Source: Streptomyces avermitilis MA-4680 = NBRC 14893 (GTDB lineage: Bacteria; Actinomycetota; Actinomycetes; Streptomycetales; Streptomycetaceae). Taken from it: a stretch of DNA of 64,000 nucleotides. The translations under genes were made by a program, and so were the position numbers. Of this stretch, positions 52,512-60,464 are shown in pieces. The DNA lies in the NCBI RefSeq assembly GCF_000009765.2, contig NC_003155.5:6386001-6450000 (forward strand). Reading direction: 5' to 3'. Under the pieces are notes generated by a model. The model had not been told where the DNA came from, ran no database searches, and saw only the letters and a list, made by a program, of their open reading frames with translations. Each line of letters begins with the position of its first letter. The stretch's first letter is position 1.

Positions 52512-53552
52512 TCACCCCCGCGGTGCCCCCGTGGACCCTCGGACCATCAGTTCTCCGCGCACCGTGGCGATCCCGCCCGGCGGTGGTTCCTCGCGGCCCA
52601 TCGCGATCCGGCCGGCCCGGGCGCCCGCCTCGGTCAGCGGCAGTCGTACCGTCGTCAGCGCCGGTACCGCGTCGATCGCGAACGGCAGGTCGTCGAAGCC
52701 CGCCACCGACACGTCCTCCGGGATGCGCAGCCCCGAATCCCGCAGCGCGGCGCACGCGCCCAGGGCGACCGTGTCGTTGGCCGCGACCACCGCCGTGAGC
52801 GACGGGTCGCGGCGCAGGAGTTCGAGCGTCGCCTCGTAGCCGGAGCGGCGGTCGTAGCGGCCGAGGACCGTCAGCCGCGGGTCGTCCTCGACGCCCGCGG
52901 CCTCGAGCGCCTCGCGGTGGCCCTCCAGACGGTGGCGGGTCGTCGTGCGTTCCTCCGGGCCCGCGATATAGCCCATGCGCCGGTGGCCGAGCCCGATGAG
53001 GTGCTCGGTGAGCTGCCGGCCGCCCCCGCGGTTGTCGAAGGTGAGCGCGACCGCCTCCGGCGCGGGCGGCCGTCCGCACAGCACCACCCGGGTCCCCGCC
53101 TCCGCCAGCTTCCGCAGCTTCGCGGAGACCGCGGCGGCGTGCGCCGTGTCCTCGACCGCGCCGCCGGTGAGCACGACGGCCGCGGCGCGCTGGCGTTGCA
53201 GCAGCGTGAGGTAGGTCAGCTCGCGCTCGGGCGAGCCGCCCGTGTTGCACACCACCGCGAGCCGTTCGCCGCCCGCGCGTCCGCCGGGCCCTCCGATCTC
53301 CGACTGGATCGCGCTCGCCATGATCCCGAAGAAGGGGTCGGCGATGTCGTTCACCAGGATTCCGACCAGGTCGGAGGTCGCGGCGGCCAGGGCGCTCGCG
53401 GGCCCGTTCAGGACGTAGTCCAGTTCGTCCACCGCCCGCAGCACCCGCTCCCGAGTGGACGTGGCCACCGGGTAGTTGCCGTTCAGCACACGCGACACGG
53501 TCGCGGGCGAGACCTGCGCGCGTGCCGCCACGTCCGCCAGGGTCACCGTCAT
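52512..53552 (-). CDS. LacI-family transcriptional regulator
   Basis: A 346-residue LacI regulator. ATG 53552 has GGAGG 9 nt upstream. The N-terminal HTH and hinge are textbook (TLADVAARAQVSPATVSRVLNGNY, LNGPASALAAATSDLVGILVND). The sugar-binding domain has DNRGGGRQLTEHLIGLGHRRMGYIAGP and FDDLPFAIDAVPALTTVRLPLTEAG. It is divergent from the oxidoreductase/DUF993/isomerase operon, with an AAGCGCTT-centred operator candidate between them, so it is the likely repressor. Confidence 0.93.
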   Translation of the reverse strand: MTVTLADVAARAQVSPATVSRVLNGNYPVATSTRERVLRAVDELDYVLNGPASALAAATSDLVGILVNDIADPFFGIMASAIQSEIGGPGGRAGGERLAVVCNTGGSPERELTYLTLLQRQRAAAVVLTGGAVEDTAHAAAVSAKLRKLAEAGTRVVLCGRPPAPEAVALTFDNRGGGRQLTEHLIGLGHRRMGYIAGPEERTTTRHRLEGHREALEAAGVEDDPRLTVLGRYDRRSGYEATLELLRRDPSLTAVVAANDTVALGACAALRDSGLRIPEDVSVAGFDDLPFAIDAVPALTTVRLPLTEAGARAGRIAMGREEPPPGGIATVRGELMVRGSTGAPRG

Positions 53553-53717
53553 CGTCGTCGTCCTCCGGTCGCGCATCTCGTCGTCCTCGGCCGCGGATCT
53601 TGGGACCCGCGTGAGATGTACCGCAGCCTGCGCATCCCGTCGTACCCGACTGCGCGCATCTCGTCATCCACGCGGTCTTGTCCGATCCGCCGCACAGAGG
53701 CTAGCGTCTCCTTTCAT

Positions 53718-53731
53718 AGAAAGCGCTTGCT
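53718..53731. promoter_or_regulatory. LacI-type operator candidate
   Basis: AGAAAGCGCTTGCT contains the palindromic core AAGCGCTT (53721-53728), common in LacI/GalR-family operators. It lies in the 234-bp divergent region, 56 bp before the oxidoreductase GTG. Confidence 0.7.
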
Positions 53732-53786
53732 GCGACGCTTACCTGTCGGGGCGTACGCGGCGCCGGACGCGTACGAAGGGAATGAC

Positions 53787-54938
53787 GTGACACGCAAGAC
53801 GGTGCGTATCGCCATGAACGGGGTGACGGGACGCATGGGCTACCGCCAGCACCTCGTCCGCTCGATCCTCGCCCTGCGCGATCAGGGCGGCCTCGACCTG
53901 GGCGACGGCACCGTGCTGTGGCCCGAGCCCGTCCTCGTCGGCCGCCGCGAGCACGCCCTGAAGGCGTTCGCCGAGCGGCACGGCCTGGAGCACTGGTCGA
54001 CGGATGTGGACCAGGTCCTCGCGGACGACTCCATCGACATCTACTTCGACGCGCAGGTCACCTCCGCCCGCGAGGAGGCGATCAAGAAGGCCGTCGCCGC
54101 CGGCAAGCACATCTACACCGAGAAGCCGACCGCCACCGGGTTCGAAGGTGCCCTCGAGCTGGCCCGCCGCGCGAACGCCGCCGGCGTCAAGCACGGCGTC
54201 GTCCAGGACAAGCTCTTCCTCCCGGGCCTGCTCAAGCTCAAGCGCCTCATCGACGGCGGCTTCTTCGGGCGGATCCTGTCGATCCGCGGGGAGTTCGGCT
54301 ACTGGGTCTTCGAGGGCGACTGGCAGGCCGCCCAGCGCCCGTCCTGGAACTACCGTGCCGAGGACGGCGGTGGCATCGTTGTCGACATGTTCCCGCACTG
54401 GGAGTACGTCCTGCACGAACTCTTCGGCCGGGTGACGTCCGTCCAGGCGCTCACCGCCACCCACATCCCGCAGCGCTGGGACGAGCAGAGCAAGCCGTAC
54501 GACGCCACGGCCGACGACGCCGCGTACGGCATCTTCGAACTGGAGGGCGGCGCGATCGCCCAGATCAACTCCTCGTGGGCGGTGCGCGTCAACCGCGACG
54601 AGCTCGTCGAGTTCCAGGTCGACGGAACGGAGGGCTCGGCCGTCGCCGGCCTGCGCAACTGCCGGGTCCAGCACCGCAGCGCGACCCCGAAGCCGGTCTG
54701 GAACCCCGACATCCCCGCCACGTACTCCTTCCGCGACCAGTGGCAGGAGGTCCCGGACAACACCGAGTTCGACAACGGCTTCAAGGCCCAGTGGGAGCTG
54801 TTCCTCAAGCACGTCTACGCGGACGCGCCCTACCACTGGGACCTCCTGGCCGGCGCCCGCGGCGTCCAGCTCGCCGAGCTGGGCCTGAGGTCCTCGGCCG
54901 AGGGCGTCCGTCTCGACGTGCCGGAGATCTCGCTGTGA
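53787..54938 (+). CDS. Gfo/Idh/MocA-family oxidoreductase
   Basis: An NAD(P)-dependent oxidoreductase of 383 residues. GTG 53787 has GAAGGG 6 nt upstream. The N-terminal Rossmann fold (VRIAMNGVTGRMGYRQHL) and the family's EKPTATG motif (about residue 111) with the catalytic Lys are present, followed by DMFPHWEYVLHE and AYGIFELEGGAIAQINSSWAV. It probably oxidises a sugar or cyclitol. The next gene starts in its stop codon (GTGA). It is first gene of a three-gene operon divergent from lacI. Confidence 0.9.
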   Translation: MTRKTVRIAMNGVTGRMGYRQHLVRSILALRDQGGLDLGDGTVLWPEPVLVGRREHALKAFAERHGLEHWSTDVDQVLADDSIDIYFDAQVTSAREEAIKKAVAAGKHIYTEKPTATGFEGALELARRANAAGVKHGVVQDKLFLPGLLKLKRLIDGGFFGRILSIRGEFGYWVFEGDWQAAQRPSWNYRAEDGGGIVVDMFPHWEYVLHELFGRVTSVQALTATHIPQRWDEQSKPYDATADDAAYGIFELEGGAIAQINSSWAVRVNRDELVEFQVDGTEGSAVAGLRNCRVQHRSATPKPVWNPDIPATYSFRDQWQEVPDNTEFDNGFKAQWELFLKHVYADAPYHWDLLAGARGVQLAELGLRSSAEGVRLDVPEISL

Positions 54939-56086
54939 CCATCCGACTTCCCGGCGTGGGAGGGGAGTTGCGCACGTACGTCCCGCGCACCGAGCCCCTC
55001 GCCCCGACCGCGGGCGCGCCCTTCACCTCCCGTACGGTCTTCTCGGCGGCGCACGTGGTCGCCGACCCGTACGCGGACACGACCCCCGACTCGCCCGCCG
55101 CGGTCGACTGGGACGCCACGCTCGCCTTCCGGCGCCATCTGTGGTCCCACGGGCTCGGCGTCGCCGAGGCGATGGACACCGCGCAGCGCGGCATGGGCCT
55201 GGACTGGGCGGGCGCGGCGGAGCTGATCCGCCGGTCGGCGGCGGAGGCGAAGGCGGTCGGCGGCCGTATCGCCTGCGGGGTGGGCACCGACCAGATCGCC
55301 GGGGGGACGCCGGCCGAGGTGCGGGCCGCGTACGAGGAGCAGCTCGCCCTTGTCGAGGAGTCGGGGGCGCAGGCGATCCTGATGGCGTCGCGCGCGCTGG
55401 CCGCGTCCGCCTCCGGACCCGAGGACTACCTGGAGGTCTACGGCCAGCTGCTGCGCCAGGCCACCGAGCCGGTGATCCTGCACTGGCTGGGCCCGATGTT
55501 CGACCCGGCGCTGGCGGGCTACTGGGGTTCGTCCGACCTGGACGCCGCCACGGACACCTTCCTCGAGGTCATCGCCGCGCACCCCGACAAGGTGGACGGC
55601 ATCAAGGTCTCCCTGCTGGACGCCCGGCGCGAGGTCGAGCTGCGGCGCCGGCTGCCGCGGGGCGTGCGCTGCTACACGGGCGACGACTTCAACTATCCCG
55701 AGCTGATCGCGGGCGACGAGAAGGGCTTCAGCCACGCCCTGCTCGGCATCTTCGACCCGCTCGGGCCTCTGGCGGCGGAAGCGGTACGGGTACTGGACAC
55801 GGGTGATGTGAAGGGCTTCAGGGAACTCCTCGACCCCACGGTCGACCTCTCCCGCCACCTTTTCCGGCCTCCCACCCGCTTCTACAAGACGGGCGTGGTC
55901 TTCCTGGCCTGGCTGGCCGGCCACCAGGACCACTTCACGATGGTGGGCGGCCTCCAGTCGGCCCGCTCGCTCCCGCACCTCGCGAAGGCGTACGAACTCG
56001 CCGACGGCCTGGGCCTGTTCCCGAAGCCGGAACTGGCCGAGGCGCGGATGAAGACCCTGCTGTCGCTGTACGGAGTGAGCCGATGA
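54935..56086 (+). CDS. DUF993 family protein (dihydrodipicolinate synthase-like)
   Basis: A 383-residue protein matching DUF993 as I recall it, with a TIM-barrel aldolase-like character (AQRGMGLDWAGAAELIRRSA, KVDGIKVSLLDARREVELRRRL with a candidate Schiff-base Lys in GIKVS, GDDFNYPELI). It overlaps the oxidoreductase by 4 bp and the isomerase by 4 bp (ATGA), a strict three-gene unit. The reaction is unknown. By position it probably cleaves or rearranges an intermediate made by the oxidoreductase. Confidence 0.85.
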   Translation: MTIRLPGVGGELRTYVPRTEPLAPTAGAPFTSRTVFSAAHVVADPYADTTPDSPAAVDWDATLAFRRHLWSHGLGVAEAMDTAQRGMGLDWAGAAELIRRSAAEAKAVGGRIACGVGTDQIAGGTPAEVRAAYEEQLALVEESGAQAILMASRALAASASGPEDYLEVYGQLLRQATEPVILHWLGPMFDPALAGYWGSSDLDAATDTFLEVIAAHPDKVDGIKVSLLDARREVELRRRLPRGVRCYTGDDFNYPELIAGDEKGFSHALLGIFDPLGPLAAEAVRVLDTGDVKGFRELLDPTVDLSRHLFRPPTRFYKTGVVFLAWLAGHQDHFTMVGGLQSARSLPHLAKAYELADGLGLFPKPELAEARMKTLLSLYGVSR

Positions 56087-56916
56087 GCGCGGCCCTGGAG
56101 CGTTTCTCGATCAACCAGATGACGGTCAAGCAGCTGGACCTGCCCGAACTGGTCGACGCCTGCCTGGAGTCGGGCGTCCCCGGCGTGGGCCTGTGGCGCG
56201 CGCCGGTCCAGTCGTACGGCGTCGAGGCGACGGCGAAGCTGATCCGCGACGCGGGCCTGTCGGTGACGACCCTGTGCCGCGGCGGCTTCCTCACGGCGAT
56301 CGAGCCGGCCGAGCGGGCCCGGGCGCTGGACGACAACCGCCTGGCCGTCGACGAGGCGGCCACCCTCGGCACGGACACACTGGTCCTGGTGTCGGGCGGC
56401 CTCCCGGCGGGCTCGAAGGACCTGCACGGCGCCCGGGAACGGATCGCGGACGCGCTGGGCGAGCTGGGCCCGTACGCGGCGTCCCGGGGCGTACGCCTGG
56501 CCGTCGAACCGCTGCACCCGATGTACGCGTCGGACCGCTGCGTGGTCTCCACCCTGGCCCAGGCCCTGGACATCGCGGAACGCTTCCCGGCGGAGCAGGT
56601 GGGCGTCACGGTGGACACGTACCACATCTGGTGGGACGACACGGCTCCCGCACAGATCGCCCGCGCCGGTGCGTCCGGCCGTATCCACACCTTCCAACTC
56701 GCCGACTGGACGACGCCGTTGCCCGAGGGCGTCCTCAACGGCCGCGGCCAGATCGGCGACGGCGCGATCGACATGCGGGAGTGGAAGGGCTACGTGGAGG
56801 CGGCGGGCTACTCGGGCCCGATCGAGGTCGAACTGTTCAACGACGCGCTGTGGGCACGCGACGGCCGCGAGGTCCTGGCGGAGACCGCGGCACGGTTCGC
56901 GGAGCACGTGGGGTAG
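56083..56916 (+). CDS. Sugar phosphate isomerase/epimerase (TIM barrel)
   Basis: A 277-residue TIM barrel of the AP_endonuc_2 family, with MTVKQLDLPELVDACLESGVPGVGLW, VRLAVEPLHPMYASDRCVVST, VGVTVDTYHIWWDDT (metal-binding Asp/His) and QIGDGAIDMREWKGYV, ending VEVELFND. It is translationally coupled to the DUF993 gene. A paralogue lies at 50457. It probably acts in the same catabolic route as the oxidoreductase. Confidence 0.9.
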   Translation: MSAALERFSINQMTVKQLDLPELVDACLESGVPGVGLWRAPVQSYGVEATAKLIRDAGLSVTTLCRGGFLTAIEPAERARALDDNRLAVDEAATLGTDTLVLVSGGLPAGSKDLHGARERIADALGELGPYAASRGVRLAVEPLHPMYASDRCVVSTLAQALDIAERFPAEQVGVTVDTYHIWWDDTAPAQIARAGASGRIHTFQLADWTTPLPEGVLNGRGQIGDGAIDMREWKGYVEAAGYSGPIEVELFNDALWARDGREVLAETAARFAEHVG

Positions 56917-57086
56917 GGCTTGCCGGGCACTTTCGGGTTACGTGTGCCCTGGTTCGCCGGCACGCCGAAAATTTCTCGGAACACCGTGCAACCCTTCCCG
57001 TACTCCGCGGGTCGTACTTGGCATCAGGACTTCTGGAGGGGGATCCGGGGGGATCGCGGGGGTTCTGATTCGGAGGGGAAAGCAGA

Positions 57087-57113
57087 GGGGCCCGGTCGAC
57101 AAGACCGGGCCCC
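57087..57113. terminator. Strong bidirectional terminator hairpin
   Basis: GGGGCCCGGTC (57087-57097) and GACCGGGCCCC (57103-57113) are perfectly complementary, with a 5-nt loop. It lies between the stops of the isomerase operon and the minus-strand rbs operon, so it can serve both. Confidence 0.92.
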
Positions 57114-57151
57114 TTGACGTTGTACGACGCCTGGGCGAAGCCGTACGACGC

Positions 57152-57541
57152 CTAGAAGAACACTCCGCAGCGCAGCAGCACGTTCGCGTACGGCCGTGCC
57201 TCCCCGGTGCGTACGATCAGCCGCGCGTTCGCCGACAGGGACTTCAGTTCCTCGTGCGGGACCAGCTCCAGCGCGGGGAAGCGCGTCTGGAGGAGCGCCG
57301 TCGCCCCGGGGTTCGCCTCCCGGACCTCGCGCGCGGCCGTCGCGCCTTCCACCACCAGCTCGTCCAGCAGCCCGTCCAGCACCTCCGCGAACGACGGCAC
57401 CCCGGCCCGGAACGCCAGGTCCACCACCCGCGGCCCCACCGGGATCGGCATCCCCGCGTCGCACACGAGCACTCCGTGCCCGTGCCCCAGTTCGGCCAGC
57501 GCGCCGGCCAGGTGACGGTTCAGTATTCCGGCCTTCTTCAC
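57152..57541 (-). CDS. rbsD: D-ribose pyranase (RbsD)
   Basis: A 129-residue enzyme that interconverts pyran and furan forms of D-ribose. GTG 57541 overlaps the rbsK stop by 4 bp. Signature: VKKAGILNRHLAGALAELGHGH with the catalytic His region, LVCDAGMPIPVGPRVVDLAF and the C-terminal ANVLLRCGVFF. It is the last gene of the ribose operon. Confidence 0.93.
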   Translation of the reverse strand: MKKAGILNRHLAGALAELGHGHGVLVCDAGMPIPVGPRVVDLAFRAGVPSFAEVLDGLLDELVVEGATAAREVREANPGATALLQTRFPALELVPHEELKSLSANARLIVRTGEARPYANVLLRCGVFF

Positions 57542-58437
57542 AGCGCCGCGACCTCCTCCGCCGTCGGGAACGACGCCTGGGCGCCGGAGCGGGTGACGGC
57601 GGACGCCCCCACCCGGGCCGCGTACGCCGCGGCCCGCACGAGCGACTCGCCGAGCCCCAGACGCCACGCCAGCGCCGCCGTGAACGCGTCGCCCGCACCC
57701 GTCGTGTCCACCGCGTCCACCCGCACGGACGGCACCCGGGCGGTGCCCTCGGCGGAAGCCACCAGCGCACCCTCGGCGCCCAGCGTCACCACCACCGAAC
57801 GCGGCCCCAGCGCCAGCAGCGCCGCCGCCCAGTCCTCGGGGGAACCGTCCAGCTCACCGCCCGCGATGACCCGCGCCTCGTGCTCGTTCACGATCAGCGG
57901 ATCGCAGGCCGCCAGCACCTCCTCGGGCAGCGGCCGGGGCGGCGACGGGTTCAGTACGAAACGGGTGCCGGGCGCCAGATTCCGTACGACCTCCACGACC
58001 GACTCCAGCGGGATCTCCAGCTGCGCCGAGACCACGGCGGCGGACCGGAGGAGGCTGTCCGCGGCCCGTACGTCCCGCGGCGCCAGCCGGCCGTTCGCCC
58101 CCGGCGAGACCACGATGCTGTTGTCCCCGGACGGGTCCACCGTGATCAGCGCGACCCCGGTGGGCGCCCCGCCGACCAGCACGCCCACGGTGTCGACGCC
58201 CGCCCGCCGCTGCGAGTCGAGCAGCAGCCGGCCGTGCGCGTCGTCGCCGACCCGCGCCAGCAGGGCCGTACGGGCCCCGAGGCGGGCGGCGGCGACCGCC
58301 TGGTTCGCGCCCTTGCCGCCCGGGTGGACGACCAGATCGGAGCCGAGCACGGTCTCTCCCGCCGCGGGCCGCCGCTCGACCCCGATCACCAGGTCGGCGT
58401 TGGCCGATCCCACGACCAGAAGGTCGTAGTCGTACAT
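57538..58437 (-). CDS. rbsK: Ribokinase
   Basis: A 299-residue PfkB sugar kinase that phosphorylates D-ribose to ribose-5-phosphate. ATG 58437 starts MYDYDLLVVGSANADL. The family signatures are HPGGKGANQAVAAARLGA at the N-terminus and DTTGAGDAFTAALAWRL with the catalytic Asp. It lies between rbsCB and rbsD in the operon. Confidence 0.94.
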   Translation of the reverse strand: MYDYDLLVVGSANADLVIGVERRPAAGETVLGSDLVVHPGGKGANQAVAAARLGARTALLARVGDDAHGRLLLDSQRRAGVDTVGVLVGGAPTGVALITVDPSGDNSIVVSPGANGRLAPRDVRAADSLLRSAAVVSAQLEIPLESVVEVVRNLAPGTRFVLNPSPPRPLPEEVLAACDPLIVNEHEARVIAGGELDGSPEDWAAALLALGPRSVVVTLGAEGALVASAEGTARVPSVRVDAVDTTGAGDAFTAALAWRLGLGESLVRAAAYAARVGASAVTRSGAQASFPTAEEVAAL

Positions 58438-58517
58438 GAACTGTCTCCCTACAGAGGTGAGTTGGAGCAATGGCCGAGCGGCCGGACGACTCCCGTCGTC
58501 CGGCCGCCCCACCGGTG

Positions 58518-60464
58518 TCAGCCGCCGAAGGCCGCCACGTTCTTCGCCGTGACCACCTTCACCGGCACCTTCACCGTCTTGTCGACCTTCTTGCCCTCGG
58601 CCGCCCGCAGCGCGTTCTGCACCGCGATCCGGCCCAGCTCCTTCGGCTGCTGCGCCACGGACGCGTACAGCGTGCCCGACTTGACCGCCGTCAGCCCATC
58701 CGGCGTGCCGTCGAAGCCCACGACCGAGACCGACTTTCCGGCCTTGGCACCCAGCGCCTTGATCGCGCCGAGCGCCATCTCGTCGTTCTCGGCGAAGACG
58801 CCCTGGACGTCCGGGTGCGCCTGGAGCAGGTTCGTCATGACGTCGAGCCCCTTGGTGCGGTCGAAGTCCGCGGGCTGCCGGGCGACGACCTTGATGCCGG
58901 GGTAGGCCTTCAGGCCCTCGGCGAAGCCCGCCCCGCGCTCACGGCTGGCGGAGGTGCCGGCCAGACCCTGGAGGATCACGATCCTGCCCTTGCCGCCCAG
59001 CTTCTCGGCCAGCGCCTTGGCGCCCAGCCTGCCGCCCGCGACGTTGTCGGAGGCGACCAGCGCGGCCGTGTCCGCCTTGTTGACGCCCCGGTCGACGCCC
59101 ACGACGGGAATGTCGGCCTTGTTGGCGGAGCGCACCGCCGGGCCCGCCGCGTCCGAGTCCACCGGGTTGACGATGATCGAACCGACGCCCGAGCTGGTGA
59201 AGTTCTGCACCTGGTTGGCCTGCTGCGAGGCGTCGTTCTGCGCGTCCGTGACCGTCAGGTCGGCGCCCTGCTTCTTCGCCTCCTCCTGCGCACCCGTCTT
59301 GATCTGTACGAAGAAGGGGTTGTTGAGGGTCGAGAGGGACAGGCCCATCTTCTGCGTCGGCGAAGCCGACGAGCCGTTGTGCAGGAAGGACATCGCCCCC
59401 ACGACGGCCGCCGCGACCACGGCCGCGATCACATACGTCATCGCCTGCTTGCCCTTGCCGCCACTCGAGGCACCGGCCACCGGAGTCGCCCCGGCCTTGC
59501 GGCGCAGCGTGTCGAGGAGCACCGCCAGCGCGATCACGACACCGATGACGACCTGCTGCCAGAACGCGGACACGGACAGCAGATTCAGCCCGTTGCGCAG
59601 CACCGCCAGGATCAGCGCGCCGATCAGCGTCCCGGACGCCTTGCCCGTACCGCCCGCGAGCGAGGCGCCGCCGATGACGACCGCGGCGATCGCGTCCAGC
59701 TCGTACCCCTGTGCGGCCTGCGGCTGCGCGGAGGAGAGCCGGGAGGCGAGCACGATGCCCGCGGCGGCCGCGAACAGACCCGACAGCGCGTAGATCGCGA
59801 GCTTCTGCTTCTTCACCCGCAGGCCCGACAGGCGCGCGGCCTCCTCGTTGCCGCCGATCGCGTACATGGAGCGCCCGATGTACGTACGGCCGAGGATCAG
59901 GGCGGTGATCAGACCCATCACGATCATCACCAGGACGGGCACCGGCAGCCAGCCGCCGAGCGTGTCACCGAGGTGCGAGACCGAGTCGGGGAAGGGGATC
60001 GGGCTGCCCTGCGAGATCACCAGCGACAGACCGCGGCCCACCGACAGCATGGCGAGCGTCGCGATGAACGGCGGTAGTTTCCCGTACGAGATCAGGAAGC
60101 CGTTGACGAGACCGCACGCTACGCCGGTGGCGACCGCGAGGGCCACGGCGACCACGACCGGCAGGCCGTGCGAAGTCGCCGTCCAGGCAAGGACGGTGGC
60201 CGAGAGCGCCGCGACCGAACCGACCGACAGGTCGATGCCCGCCGAGACGATCACGAAGGTCACACCGAAGGCGAGGATGGCGGTCACGGCCGCCTGGACG
60301 CCGATGTTGAGCAGGTTGTCCGTCGTCAGGAAGTCGCCGGACAGCGCCGACATCGCGACGACGAGGACGATGAGCGCGGTGAGCGCCCCGTTGTCGAGCA
60401 GGAGCCGGCGGACCGCCGAGGCGCCACTCGCGCCCGTTGTGCTCTTGAGCGTGTCAGTGGCCAC
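58518..60464 (-). CDS. rbsCB: Ribose ABC transporter permease-substrate binding protein fusion
   Basis: A 648-residue fusion. GTG 60464 has GGAGG 6 nt upstream and overlaps rbsA by 11 bp. Residues about 1-340 form an RbsC-type permease with around nine transmembrane segments (ILAFGVTFVIVSAGIDLSVGSVAALSA, RSMYAIGGNEEAARLSG). Residues about 350-648 form an RbsB-type binding domain (SPTQKMGLSLSTLNNPFFVQIKTGAQEEA), connected through a further hydrophobic helix (MTYVIAAVVAAAVVGAMSFL) that places the binding domain outside. Fusion means one binding domain per permease subunit, covalently tethered, without lipid anchor. Confidence 0.92.
   Translation of the reverse strand: MATDTLKSTTGASGASAVRRLLLDNGALTALIVLVVAMSALSGDFLTTDNLLNIGVQAAVTAILAFGVTFVIVSAGIDLSVGSVAALSATVLAWTATSHGLPVVVAVALAVATGVACGLVNGFLISYGKLPPFIATLAMLSVGRGLSLVISQGSPIPFPDSVSHLGDTLGGWLPVPVLVMIVMGLITALILGRTYIGRSMYAIGGNEEAARLSGLRVKKQKLAIYALSGLFAAAAGIVLASRLSSAQPQAAQGYELDAIAAVVIGGASLAGGTGKASGTLIGALILAVLRNGLNLLSVSAFWQQVVIGVVIALAVLLDTLRRKAGATPVAGASSGGKGKQAMTYVIAAVVAAAVVGAMSFLHNGSSASPTQKMGLSLSTLNNPFFVQIKTGAQEEAKKQGADLTVTDAQNDASQQANQVQNFTSSGVGSIIVNPVDSDAAGPAVRSANKADIPVVGVDRGVNKADTAALVASDNVAGGRLGAKALAEKLGGKGRIVILQGLAGTSASRERGAGFAEGLKAYPGIKVVARQPADFDRTKGLDVMTNLLQAHPDVQGVFAENDEMALGAIKALGAKAGKSVSVVGFDGTPDGLTAVKSGTLYASVAQQPKELGRIAVQNALRAAEGKKVDKTVKVPVKVVTAKNVAAFGG

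Noticed and set aside
52252..53667. Minus-strand frame overlapping lacI that reads VRERSSP repeats
   Set aside because: It is a shadow frame. The 7-residue repeat is simply the translated 21-bp DNA repeat.
52095..53786. N-terminal extension of the oxidoreductase frame
   Set aside because: The frame runs through the lacI gene and repeat region on the opposite strand. Only the part from GTG 53787 has oxidoreductase motifs and a ribosome site.
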